In this document: piece by piece, positions 1 to 8,759 of the stretch | How positions within the stretch are numbered: the stretch's first letter is position 1 | Layout of the letters: each line of letters starts with the position of its first letter | DNA from: Cytophagaceae bacterium | GTDB lineage: Bacteria; Bacteroidota; Bacteroidia; Cytophagales; Spirosomataceae | Length of the DNA stretch: 64,000 nt | Direction of reading: 5' to 3' | Assembly: GCA_005791165.1 (NCBI GenBank) | Contig: SXXW01000030.1 | Coordinates: 62,001-126,000 of the forward strand | The notes under the pieces: generated by a model | Told to the model about the DNA's origin: nothing | Database searches by the model: none | Seen by the model: only the letters and a program-made list of their open reading frames with translations | Made by a program: the position numbers and the translations under genes

Positions 1-34
1 ACAAATAGATTATTTTTAGCGAATTTTTTAATGT

Positions 35-57
35 TAATCTATTATTTTTGTAGATTA
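35..57 (+). promoter_or_regulatory. Inverted repeat enclosing a -7-like box before metZ
   Basis: TAATCTA and TAGATTA form a perfect 7-base inverted repeat around a 9-base spacer. The spacer holds TATTTTTG (43-50), which fits the Bacteroidota -7 consensus TAnnTTTG. No TTTG is seen at the expected -33 distance. A promoter overlapped by an operator would look like this, but the region is so AT-rich that chance is possible. Confidence 0.3.
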
Positions 58-70
58 TTAATTGAAATTT

Positions 71-1234
71 ATGAAAAAACAGACTCAGTCGATCCGAATC
101 CAGGTACCTAAGTCCCATAACCGTGAACATTCTGTGCCTCTTTATTTGACGTCAAGTTTTACGTTTGAAGATTCAGAGCAGAGTAAAGCCGTTTTTGCGG
201 ATGAAATAGAGGGAAACATTTATTCTCGATTCATGAATCCCAATGTGGATGAATTTGTTTCTAAAATGTGTGTGTTGGAAAATGCTGAGGATGGAATTGC
301 GTTCTCAACGGGAATGGCTGCCATATTTGCATCAATGGCTGGTTTGTTGAAATCTGGAGATCATATTATCGCTTCCAAAGCTTTATTTGGCTCAGCGATT
401 CAAATATTAACCAAAATCACTGCGAAGTGGGGCATAGAATGCACTTTTGTTTCTGGGAGTGATTTAGATGCCTGGAAAAATGCGATTAAACCTAACACAA
501 AATTCATGTTTTGTGAGAGTCCCTCAAATCCAGGGTTAGAGCTTATCGACATACAAGCGCTGAGTGATTTGAAAGCAGGAAAGGATATTGTTTTGGCGGT
601 CGACAATTGTTTCGCAACGCCTATTTTACAAACTCCAATCGATATGGGAGCTGATTTAGTCATTCATTCGGCAACTAAATTCATCGACGGACAAGGGCGA
701 GTGTTAGGCGGGATTATTTGTGGAAAAAAAGAATTGATTCAAGAAATACGGTTTTTTGCTCGACACACGGGTCCCTCTTTGTCGCCATTTAATGCTTGGA
801 TTTTATCAAAAAGCTTAGAATTGCTTGAGTTAAGGATGCAAAAGCATTCTGAAAATGCAATGGCATTGGCCTTAGCTTTAGATGGTCACAAAGCGCTTAA
901 TGCAGTTAATTATCCTTTTCTACCTGCACATCCTCAATATGAGTTGGCCAAAAAGCAAATGAAATATGGTGGCGGTATTATTACCATTGATATAAAAGGT
1001 GGATTTGAAAAGGTAAATGCCTTTTCGAAACAGTTGAAGTTTATCACTATTTCGTCCAATTTAGGAGATTCTCGTACAATTATGACGCATCCAGGCTCCA
1101 CGACCCATTCGAAATTGTCCGTTGAAGACAAGGCTGAAGTGGGCATCACGGATGGAATGGTTCGTATATCAGTGGGCTTAGAGCATATTGATGATTTAAT
1201 TCAGGATATCACGCAAGCTCTAAATAAACTATAA
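71..1234 (+). CDS. metZ: O-succinylhomoserine sulfhydrylase-like PLP enzyme
   Basis: Cys/Met-metabolism PLP-dependent transferase of 387 residues, close to the family's usual 380-400. It probably converts an activated homoserine and sulfide to homocysteine in the cytoplasm. The internal aldimine lysine lies in SATKFIDGQGR (about residue 203), preceded by the cofactor-binding aspartate in VDNCFATP (about 178) and the YSRFMNPN substrate-site motif near the N-terminus. I chose the ATG at 71; the in-frame TTG at 62 adds only three residues. The stop codon overlaps the nuoH start by one base (TAATG), so translation is probably coupled. metH and metF lie elsewhere in the window and would use the homocysteine. 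Cystathionine gamma-synthase or methionine gamma-lyase activity cannot be excluded from sequence alone. Confidence 0.85.
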   Translation: MKKQTQSIRIQVPKSHNREHSVPLYLTSSFTFEDSEQSKAVFADEIEGNIYSRFMNPNVDEFVSKMCVLENAEDGIAFSTGMAAIFASMAGLLKSGDHIIASKALFGSAIQILTKITAKWGIECTFVSGSDLDAWKNAIKPNTKFMFCESPSNPGLELIDIQALSDLKAGKDIVLAVDNCFATPILQTPIDMGADLVIHSATKFIDGQGRVLGGIICGKKELIQEIRFFARHTGPSLSPFNAWILSKSLELLELRMQKHSENAMALALALDGHKALNAVNYPFLPAHPQYELAKKQMKYGGGIITIDIKGGFEKVNAFSKQLKFITISSNLGDSRTIMTHPGSTTHSKLSVEDKAEVGITDGMVRISVGLEHIDDLIQDITQALNKL

Positions 1235-2322
1235 TGTTCATCGCTCTCATTATTTGCCTTGCTTTAATCACCCTTAATGTGGTGGTCGGCGTATATGTGG
1301 AGCGTAAATTATCAGCATTTATGCAGGACCGTTTGGGTCCGATGGAAGTTGGGAAATGGGGTCTATTGCAAGTTTTTGCCGACTTACTAAAGCTTTTACA
1401 AAAGGAGGATATCGTTCCTTTTGCTGCCCAAAGAAAACTTTTTCTCGCGGCACCCTGGATTATTTTTTTGTCTATTTTTGGCGCTTTTTCAGTTATTCCC
1501 TTAAGCTCAGGAATTTGGCTTCAAGGTAGCCAGACAGAAATGGGTTTAATGCTCCTGATGGGAATTATATCATTGGATACCCTTGGAATATTGCTGGCAG
1601 GCTGGACATCCAATAATAAATATTCGCTTTTGGGTGCGATACGTTCGGCGGCCCAACTCGTTTCTTATGAAATTCCGTTAGGTTTATCGATTTTGTCGGT
1701 GGTTATTTTATCTTCTAGTTTGAATTTGCAGGTGATTGCGGGCCAACAAGGTATTTTTGCAGAAGGGGAACAATATTTATTTGGTATTAAATATACAGGA
1801 ATTGAAGTGGGAAGTATAGGAGGGATTTTGACGTGGAATGTGGTCCGAATGCCTTTTATGTTTTTGCTATTCATCGTATTTTTTATTGCCAGTTTAGCAG
1901 AAGCTAATCGGGCACCTTTTGATATTCCAGAAGCTGAGTCGGAATTAGTCGGCGGTTTTCATACCGAATATTCAGGGATGCGCTGGGCATTATTGTTTTT
2001 GTCTGAATATGGTATTATGCTCTTAGTCAGTATATTAGGTGTGATACTATTTTGGGGTGCTTGGTATTCGCCCTTTCCTAATATGGGTCGTTTTGCATTA
2101 GCGGATTGGACTAATGGAACTCCTGGAACGGTTGTCGGCACTGCCTTAGGTTTTTTCTGGCTCATGTTGAAGTCATATATATTGATCGCTTTACAAATGT
2201 GGATTCGTTGGACGCTTCCTAGGTTACGTGTAGACCAACTTATGTACTTATCTTGGAAAGTTTTGACACCCATTGCCTTATTTTTCGTCGCAATATCCTC
2301 GGTTTGGTCGCTATTAAAGTAA
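1234..2322 (+). CDS. nuoH: NADH-quinone oxidoreductase subunit H
   Basis: Membrane subunit of respiratory complex I that forms much of the quinone chamber. It has 362 residues with about eight hydrophobic helices. The family signature is clear: DRLGPMEVGKWGLLQ near the N-terminus, KLLQKEDIVP after it, and ANRAPFDIPEAESELVGG followed by HTEYSG around residues 225-250, which lines the quinone site. The start overlaps the metZ stop by one base. No other nuo gene is visible on either side; the next gene is a TonB receptor 52 bases on. nuoH therefore sits apart from whatever other complex I genes the genome has. Function is inferred from strong family similarity. Confidence 0.93.
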   Translation: MFIALIICLALITLNVVVGVYVERKLSAFMQDRLGPMEVGKWGLLQVFADLLKLLQKEDIVPFAAQRKLFLAAPWIIFLSIFGAFSVIPLSSGIWLQGSQTEMGLMLLMGIISLDTLGILLAGWTSNNKYSLLGAIRSAAQLVSYEIPLGLSILSVVILSSSLNLQVIAGQQGIFAEGEQYLFGIKYTGIEVGSIGGILTWNVVRMPFMFLLFIVFFIASLAEANRAPFDIPEAESELVGGFHTEYSGMRWALLFLSEYGIMLLVSILGVILFWGAWYSPFPNMGRFALADWTNGTPGTVVGTALGFFWLMLKSYILIALQMWIRWTLPRLRVDQLMYLSWKVLTPIALFFVAISSVWSLLK

Positions 2323-2374
2323 ATTCTATCGTGGAATTTTCGTATTTTTAACTTTATCTACTTCTTGATTTTTT

Positions 2375-4780
2375 ATGAATAAACTCTTACTAAGAGTACT
2401 TCCCATCTTTTTATTAATTGCCGGAAGCCAATTTTCAATCGCACAAACCACTACATTGCCCTCTGTTTATGGTCGTGTCTTAGACGCTCAAACTGGCGAG
2501 CCTTTACGTGGTGCTGATATTTCTGTTGATTTTAAAAAATCGGGTGTTTCTACTGACTCTGCAGGTCGCTATCGAATATATCTTCCTTTTGGAGAATATG
2601 TATTGAAAGTTGGCCATGTGGGCTATAATCCGTATCGTACTAAATTTTATCTGAAAGCTGATTTTGAATTAAATGTTCAATTGAACGACGTAACAAAGCA
2701 ATTGGAAGAAGTTATTGTTTCTAGCGCATCGACCAAGCGCGATATTCAGACCCCTTCTTTAGGTGTGACCGTGTTAAGTTTAAAAGGAATTAAAAAATTG
2801 CCTACCATGATGGGTGAGGTGGACGTTATTCGAAGCTTACAAACTTTGCCTGGTGTTTCTTCGGTGGGTGAGGGGGCTAATGGTCTTAATATTCGAGGAA
2901 GTAATGTGGATCAAAATCTAATTTACATTGACGATACGCCCATTTTTAATCCAACACACATGTTTGGGTTATTTTCCGTTTTTGCTTCTGATGCGATTCG
3001 AGATTTAGAATTGTATAAAGGAGGTATTCCTACCAGATTTGGTGGCCGTTCGGCTTCTGTTTTAGATATCAAGATGATTGAGCCCAATACGGATAAATTC
3101 AAAATGCAAGGGGGTATCGGATTAGTCTCTAACCGACTACTTGCTGAAATACCCGTTATTAAGGAGAAGTTATCTGTTATGGTAGCCGGTCGTTTGTCTA
3201 TAAATGATTTTATGTTTAAGTGGTTTGCACCTGATTATTTGAAAAACATTCGGGCTAATTTCTCTGATGTGGCGACCAAAGTTTTTTATAGACCCAATAC
3301 AAAAAATACCATTTCCTTTTCAAGTTATTTAAGTCAAGATTATTACCGGGTTGATTCATTGTTCAGTATTGAAAATGTGATCGCAAAACGTACCTCGTTT
3401 GATTATGGTCATACTAATTTTGCTATTCACTGGAATCATTATTTTTCTGAGAAGTTGAATTTTATGTTAAGTGCAGCAAGCACCGTGTATAAGACGAAGA
3501 CTTATGCCCCTGATACGGTTAATACGATTGATTTAAATAGTTTCATCAAATACAAAAATTTATCTGCTAGTTTTGATTTTCAGCCGAATGCTAAACATAA
3601 GATGAATTTTGGTGCAACGATTACACGATATGATATAGATCCTGGTTCTTTAAATATTGGTGTTGTTTCCCGAGTGGCGACCGTTAAAATTCAGGATGAG
3701 CAATCGATGGAAGCTGCGATTTTTGCGGATGATGAGTTTAAGATGAACGAGACCTTTACCATTCAATATGGTTTACGGTATTCGCAATACTGGCGAATTG
3801 GTGCGGGAACATTTAATGAATATATGCCTAATCGGATGCCTTCATTAAATTCCATTATTAGTAAAAAGACGTATGCGGATGGTGAGGTTATGTCTTCATA
3901 TGGTGGATTTGAGCCACGTTTAACCATGAAATATTCAATCGGTGAAAACACAACCATGAAATTTGGGTATAATCGAATGCAGCAGTTTTTCCAATTACTT
4001 TCGAATAACACAACTCCATTACCTACTTCTCGTTGGAAAACAGCGGATCAGTTTATTAAGCCCCAACAAAGTGATTTTCTTTCTTTGGGTTTATTTAAAA
4101 CCTATAATGAAAATGTCTATGAAGCATCTTTAGAGACCTATTATAGGGATGTCCGCAATACCCTTGATTTTATTTCGGGAGCTAATTTGCAATTAAATCC
4201 CAACATTGAAACTCAGTTGGTGACCGGAAAAAGCAAAGCTTATGGAGTTGAATTAATGGTTCAAAAGAAAAAAGGCGAAGTAAGTGGTTGGGTTTCCTAC
4301 ACCTACGCACGTGCCTTTAGTCAAATGATCGGTGATTTTCCTGAGGTTCAGTCAATTAACGGAGGAGACTGGTTTGCGACCAATTATGATAAGCCTCATA
4401 CCTTTAATATGATGCTGAATGTTCAGCCAACTACGCACCATAGTTTTTCATTTACTTTTGCCTACAACACGGGCAGACCCTTTTCTTCACCTTCCGGAAT
4501 GTATGAAATCGGGGCTAAAAAATATCCGGTATTCCAAGAGAGGAATAATGACCGCATTCGAGATTACCACCGCTTAGATTTTTCTTGGACCGTTAATAAT
4601 CCATCGATGAAAAGTCAACGCTGGGAAGGTAGTTGGGTTTTCACAGTCTACAACCTTTATGGCAGAGAGAATCCATATTCAGTGTTTTTCAAATCCTCCA
4701 AAACAGGCCTTAGAGCATATGAGCTTAGCGTGTTTGCCTCTCCTTTTATTTCTCTTACGTACAATTTTAAATTTTTATAG
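2375..4780 (+). CDS. TonB-dependent outer-membrane receptor with CarboxypepD_reg-like domain
   Basis: An 801-residue protein with a Sec signal peptide (ending near SIAQ, residues 1-24). A carboxypeptidase-regulatory-like beta-sandwich follows (about 28-110, start SVYGRVLDAQTGEPLRGA), then a plug domain (about 120-235, with TLPGVSSVGEGANGLNIRGS and YIDDTPIFNP) and a beta-barrel to the C-terminus ending in TYNFKFL with a terminal aromatic region. Such receptors import a ligand across the outer membrane using TonB energy. A DUF4249 lipoprotein starts two bases after the stop. This receptor/DUF4249 pairing is common in Bacteroidota and differs from SusC/SusD. The ligand cannot be read from the sequence. 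Confidence 0.9.
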   Translation: MNKLLLRVLPIFLLIAGSQFSIAQTTTLPSVYGRVLDAQTGEPLRGADISVDFKKSGVSTDSAGRYRIYLPFGEYVLKVGHVGYNPYRTKFYLKADFELNVQLNDVTKQLEEVIVSSASTKRDIQTPSLGVTVLSLKGIKKLPTMMGEVDVIRSLQTLPGVSSVGEGANGLNIRGSNVDQNLIYIDDTPIFNPTHMFGLFSVFASDAIRDLELYKGGIPTRFGGRSASVLDIKMIEPNTDKFKMQGGIGLVSNRLLAEIPVIKEKLSVMVAGRLSINDFMFKWFAPDYLKNIRANFSDVATKVFYRPNTKNTISFSSYLSQDYYRVDSLFSIENVIAKRTSFDYGHTNFAIHWNHYFSEKLNFMLSAASTVYKTKTYAPDTVNTIDLNSFIKYKNLSASFDFQPNAKHKMNFGATITRYDIDPGSLNIGVVSRVATVKIQDEQSMEAAIFADDEFKMNETFTIQYGLRYSQYWRIGAGTFNEYMPNRMPSLNSIISKKTYADGEVMSSYGGFEPRLTMKYSIGENTTMKFGYNRMQQFFQLLSNNTTPLPTSRWKTADQFIKPQQSDFLSLGLFKTYNENVYEASLETYYRDVRNTLDFISGANLQLNPNIETQLVTGKSKAYGVELMVQKKKGEVSGWVSYTYARAFSQMIGDFPEVQSINGGDWFATNYDKPHTFNMMLNVQPTTHHSFSFTFAYNTGRPFSSPSGMYEIGAKKYPVFQERNNDRIRDYHRLDFSWTVNNPSMKSQRWEGSWVFTVYNLYGRENPYSVFFKSSKTGLRAYELSVFASPFISLTYNFKFL

Positions 4781-4782
4781 AG

Positions 4783-5931
4783 ATGCCTACTCATTTATTT
4801 AGATATATACTTTTTTCTACCATCATTGGCATGATTTCTTGGGCTTGTATCAACCCCATTATGGATTTCAAGCAAATTGATTCCACTTCGTACATGACTA
4901 TTGAAGCCGACATTTCTGATGATGCGGCTTTAAATAAAATTCGAATTACAAGTTCAGCGAATCGAATTATTTCTCAAAACCCTTTGGCAGTATCTAAAGC
5001 TGAGGTCTATATATTGGATCAAACTGGGGCAAAAACTATTTTCAAGGAAGGAACTGCCCTAGGCACCTATTTACCACCTGTAGGTTTTGTGGGTAAAGTA
5101 GGTTCCACCTATCGATTATTTGTTAAAACACTTACTGGCAAGCAGTATGAAAGTGTTGAGGAAAAAATGATTCCAGCTCCTGAAATTGAAAACATTGTTA
5201 CTCAGTTTGAGGTGCGTGATCAATACGCTAAGGTAGATCCTCGGCGAAATGGTTTTTCAGTTTATGTTGACTTTAAAGATAGTCCCCAGGAAGGAGATTT
5301 TTATATGTGGAATTGGAGGCATTTTGAAAAGATTTCAATCTGTGAAACCTGTGAGGGCGGGGCTAAATGGAATTTCAAATCCAATGTATGTGTTGCTCCT
5401 GCGATGCCTACGGAAGAGATTTTAAATTATATGTGTAATGGGAATTGCTGGGATATAACGAACAACGCAGATTTAAATGTATTTTCGGATGTGCTGACCA
5501 ACGGACAGAAAATTACGGGACGCCAAGTAGCTCGAGTGCCTTTTGATGGGTATTCGCCTTATTATTTACGTTTAGAGCAGCGTTCAATCACTAAAAATGC
5601 ATTCAATTTTTACCAATCCTTAATTGCTCAGGTACAATCTAGCGGATCTTTATTTGATGTGCCTGCAGAAACTCGATTTAGTATGAATATTAAGCCCATT
5701 ACAGATCCTAAGGAAAGAGTTTTGGGGATTTTCAACGTATTTTCCGTTCGTAAAAAGATTTACTTTATCGATCGATTAAAAAGTGTGCCTAAGGAAGAGT
5801 TTGCTTTAATCACGTTTTTGACGGGTGAAATTTATACGTGTCCTCCGGGTTCTGTGAATTGCCAAGACCGCGTTCCTTGCGTAGAATCAGCTTATCGAAC
5901 AAAAATTACTCCAGAAGGATGGATTTTATAA
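4783..5931 (+). CDS. DUF4249-family lipoprotein, partner of the upstream TonB receptor
   Basis: A 382-residue protein. The N-terminal hydrophobic segment ends in a lipobox-like SWAC (Cys22), so it is probably a surface or periplasmic lipoprotein. The middle has an immunoglobulin-like feel (VSKAEVYILDQTG, TYRLFVKTLTGKQYES). Several cysteines (CETCEGG, CVAP, YMCNGNCW) and a C-terminal CPPGSVNCQDRVPC cluster suggest disulfides. This arrangement matches DUF4249 proteins found with TonB receptors in Bacteroidota. The gene follows the receptor by two bases, so the two are co-transcribed. The molecular role is unknown; an accessory role in ligand capture is an inference from pairing alone. Confidence 0.8.
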   Translation: MPTHLFRYILFSTIIGMISWACINPIMDFKQIDSTSYMTIEADISDDAALNKIRITSSANRIISQNPLAVSKAEVYILDQTGAKTIFKEGTALGTYLPPVGFVGKVGSTYRLFVKTLTGKQYESVEEKMIPAPEIENIVTQFEVRDQYAKVDPRRNGFSVYVDFKDSPQEGDFYMWNWRHFEKISICETCEGGAKWNFKSNVCVAPAMPTEEILNYMCNGNCWDITNNADLNVFSDVLTNGQKITGRQVARVPFDGYSPYYLRLEQRSITKNAFNFYQSLIAQVQSSGSLFDVPAETRFSMNIKPITDPKERVLGIFNVFSVRKKIYFIDRLKSVPKEEFALITFLTGEIYTCPPGSVNCQDRVPCVESAYRTKITPEGWIL

Positions 5932-5966
5932 TTTTTGAATGATCTTTGTGCTTTTAAATTTTTCCT

Positions 5967-6977
5967 ATGGTAGGTGTATTAATCGTTAATTTAGGGACTC
6001 CAGATGATCCAGGAACTCCTTCGGTACGTAAGTATTTACGTGAATTTTTGATGGATGGTCGAGTAATCGACATTCCATACTTGATCCGTTATATTTTAGT
6101 TAAGGGAATTATTGCTCCATTTCGAGCGCCTAAATCAGCCAAAATTTATAAGGAATTATGGGAAGAACGTGGTTCGCCTTTGAAATTTTATGGGGAAGAT
6201 GTGGCGCGCGACCTACAAGTAAAACTTGGTGATTCCTATTATGTGCGCTTAGCCATGCGATATCAGAGTCCTGATTTAGCTACTGCTATGGCGGATATGG
6301 AAGCCAAAAATTTAAAGAAATTAATTGTCATTCCATTTTTTCCGCAATATGCTTCGGCTTCTACAGGTTCTGTATTTGAACGAGTGATGCAATTGATGTC
6401 CAAATGGCAAGTGATGCCCTCCCTTTCTATCGCAAGTTATTTTTATGATCATCCCGCATTCTCAAGTTATTTTGCGGCTAAAGCTGCGAATTACCAAAAG
6501 GATGTCGACTTTGATTATTATTTATTCTCGTACCATGGAATTCCTGAACGACATGTGCGCAAGGGTGATTTAACTAAAACGACTTGTGTTTTTGGCACTT
6601 GTTGCGATTCAATCACCGATAAAAATCATGGTTGCTATCGGGCACAATGCCATGAAACTACCCGTTTGATCGCCGGTAAAATGGGATTAAAGCCAGGGAC
6701 TTACAGTACTTCGTTTCAAAGTAGATTAGGTCGAGATCCTTGGCTTAAGCCTTATACTGACGAAGTGATTCCTAAATTAGTGGCTGACGGACATAAAAAA
6801 GTATTGGCTTTTTCTCCTGCTTTTGTGGCCGACTGCCTTGAAACAACGATTGAAGTAGGTGAGGAGTATAAAGAAATATTTGAAGAGGCGGGTGGCGAAC
6901 ACTGGCAATTAGTTGAAAGTTTAAACAATTCACCGGAGTGGGTAGGTATTTTGGAGGACTTAGTTAAAAAATCATAA
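5967..6977 (+). CDS. hemH: Ferrochelatase
   Basis: Inserts ferrous iron into a porphyrin at the end of haem synthesis. It has 336 residues, with LIVNLGTPDDP at the N-terminus and the EERGSPL and PFFPQYASASTGS motifs. The catalytic histidine lies in SYHGIPERH (His190), and DCLETTIEVGEEY (about 289-301) holds the conserved acidic residue. Cysteines 207, 212, 213, 223 and 228 cluster just after the catalytic His. This is where some bacterial ferrochelatases carry extra cysteines, and whether they bind a cluster here is unknown. The product may be protoporphyrin haem or coprohaem depending on the organism's pathway. The DMT permease begins one base after the stop. Confidence 0.95.
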   Translation: MVGVLIVNLGTPDDPGTPSVRKYLREFLMDGRVIDIPYLIRYILVKGIIAPFRAPKSAKIYKELWEERGSPLKFYGEDVARDLQVKLGDSYYVRLAMRYQSPDLATAMADMEAKNLKKLIVIPFFPQYASASTGSVFERVMQLMSKWQVMPSLSIASYFYDHPAFSSYFAAKAANYQKDVDFDYYLFSYHGIPERHVRKGDLTKTTCVFGTCCDSITDKNHGCYRAQCHETTRLIAGKMGLKPGTYSTSFQSRLGRDPWLKPYTDEVIPKLVADGHKKVLAFSPAFVADCLETTIEVGEEYKEIFEEAGGEHWQLVESLNNSPEWVGILEDLVKKS

Positions 6978-6978
6978 G

Positions 6979-7848
6979 ATGCTTTATTTAGTACTCTCAG
7001 TCGTTTTTTCGGTTCTATTACTGGTGAATTTCAGGGCGCATGCTCGATTCCAAGTGGATACTCGAATTGCCATTTTGTTGAATTATCCGGTTTGTTTTTT
7101 AACGGCCTATTTTCATCAGCCTTCTGCTATTCCATTTCATTGGCCTTCCACAGGAGATACGTTTTTATTAATGGCCATGGGTGTGGGATTTGTTATTACT
7201 TTTTTATTGTCTGGTTTTTCTACCCAAAAAAATGGAATGGCCCCTACTTCGTTGGCCAACAACATTTCGCTCGTCATTCCTGTATTAATTAATCTATTTA
7301 TTTTAAAGACAGGTGGTGAAATTAATTGGTCAATTTCCTTAGGATTGGTTTTGTCCTTTGCAGCCATTTATTTTTGTAGTCCTCAATTGACTTCAGCGGA
7401 TGGCGTGAAACCTGTTGTTTCATTATTGCTCGCTGTTTTTGTGGCTTATGGTTTGACAAATACTCTTTTTAGTTACCTCAATAGCTCATTGACTTATTTT
7501 GTCGGTGGTACTTTACCTTTTATCATGATGTTGCTGATTGGGTCCATGATCAGTTCAGCCATTGTGCTTATTTGGAAATCGGTTAATAGCACATTAGCCT
7601 GGAACCGTAATTCTGTAATAGCGGCCATTCCATTAGGTTTGCCCAACTTCTTTTCCTTTTATTTTCTTTTGAAAGCCTTAGATGCCTATCAAAACAATGC
7701 CGCTGTGGTATTGACGATGTATAATTTAAGTGTCATTCTATTGAGCGCCATTACTGCCTATGTATTTTTCAAGGAGCGCTTGACGAACCGGCAATGGATT
7801 GGTTTGGCGATTGGTTGTGTGGGGATAGCCTTGTTGAATGGTTTGTAG
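6979..7848 (+). CDS. DMT-superfamily (EamA-like) permease
   Basis: A 289-residue integral membrane protein with about ten hydrophobic helices in two repeats, as in EamA/DMT metabolite exporters. The C-terminal half ends with the typical FFKERLTNRQWIGLAIGCVGIALL. The substrate is not predictable. It follows hemH by one base and is probably in the same transcript. Its TAG stop codon (7846-7848) is the first three bases of a palindromic repeat shared with the convergent yicC gene, so the last codon context was set by the repeat. Confidence 0.8.
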   Translation: MLYLVLSVVFSVLLLVNFRAHARFQVDTRIAILLNYPVCFLTAYFHQPSAIPFHWPSTGDTFLLMAMGVGFVITFLLSGFSTQKNGMAPTSLANNISLVIPVLINLFILKTGGEINWSISLGLVLSFAAIYFCSPQLTSADGVKPVVSLLLAVFVAYGLTNTLFSYLNSSLTYFVGGTLPFIMMLLIGSMISSAIVLIWKSVNSTLAWNRNSVIAAIPLGLPNFFSFYFLLKALDAYQNNAAVVLTMYNLSVILLSAITAYVFFKERLTNRQWIGLAIGCVGIALLNGL

Positions 7849-7871
7849 AGACGCGATACCTCGCGTCTCTA
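7846..7871. repeat. Palindromic repeat (copy A) supplying both convergent stop codons
   Basis: Perfect inverted repeat: arm TAGAGACGCGA (7846-7856), loop TACC, arm TCGCGTCTCTA (7861-7871). The first TAG ends the + strand permease gene and the last CTA, read as TAG on the - strand, ends yicC. The hairpin probably also serves as a two-way transcription terminator or RNA 3' stabiliser. Related copies occur at 51714-51734, 51757-51790 and 51807-51832. Confidence 0.85.
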
Positions 7872-8759
7872 AAGCACATTCGCCGTCTGCTCCTTAATCT
7901 TCTCCAACTCATCCTTCATGTTCACCACTAAGCGTTGGATTTGAGAATCATTGGCCTTGGAACCGATGGTGTTAATTTCACGACCAATCTCCTGCGCCAT
8001 GAAGTTTAATTTCTTGCCATTTCCCTCCGCCAAGATGTCAATAAAATACTCTAAATGCGTGCTTAAACGTACTTTTTCTTCTGAAATATCAAATTTTTCG
8101 ATGTAATAAACTACTTCCTGTTCAAAGCGATTTTTGTCGAAATCTTCGTTTAGTCCGAGCTCAAGCAGCGACTTTTTCATGCGCTCACGAATGCCAGGCA
8201 TGCGAATTAAATCCTGTTCTAATACTTGTTGCAAACCCGATGAGATTGATGCAATATATTCCCTGAATTTATCTTCGACTATCTTTCCCTCACGCGCACG
8301 GAACTCTTTACATTCGGCAACCGCCTCTTGGATCGCCTCATAAATGACTTGCCACAGCGCCTCAATCTCCTCCTCATTTTCCTCCTTTGCCTCTTGGGAA
8401 ATGCTTGTTGGCACATTTAATGCCTGCAAATACAAGGCCCCTTCATCCAAATTTGAAACACCTAAATCCTTAGCCACTCGCTTCAACTCCGCATAATACA
8501 AAGCAATCTGTCCTTGCGGTAAAATACTTGCCTCAACACCCTCATGATTCTTTTGAATCTGAACACTTAATTCAATCTTGCCTCGTTCTAATTGCTGTGT
8601 TAAGAAATTGCGAATTTCAATTTCACGAGCTGAAATGGATTTTGGAAGTCGGCAAAAAATATCTGTAAACTTAGAATTCAAGGTCTTTACTTCCACCCGA
8701 ATTTGTAATTCTTGCGCCTCTTTTTGGGATTTCCCAAAACCTGTCATTGAATAAATCAT
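7869..8759 (-). CDS. YicC/YloC-family endoribonuclease-like protein
   Basis: A 296-residue protein, full length for the family. The N-terminal YicC-like domain begins [11 protein letters not shown] and contains [17 protein letters not shown]; the C-terminal DUF1732 region contains [21 protein letters not shown]. coli YicC is reported to be an endoribonuclease; the role here is by family only. It is the last gene of a short - strand operon and overlaps the yfhO-like gene by four bases (ATGA). Its stop codon lies inside palindromic repeat copy A. Confidence 0.88.
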   Translation of the reverse strand: MIYSMTGFGKSQKEAQELQIRVEVKTLNSKFTDIFCRLPKSISAREIEIRNFLTQQLERGKIELSVQIQKNHEGVEASILPQGQIALYYAELKRVAKDLGVSNLDEGALYLQALNVPTSISQEAKEENEEEIEALWQVIYEAIQEAVAECKEFRAREGKIVEDKFREYIASISSGLQQVLEQDLIRMPGIRERMKKSLLELGLNEDFDKNRFEQEVVYYIEKFDISEEKVRLSTHLEYFIDILAEGNGKKLNFMAQEIGREINTIGSKANDSQIQRLVVNMKDELEKIKEQTANVL

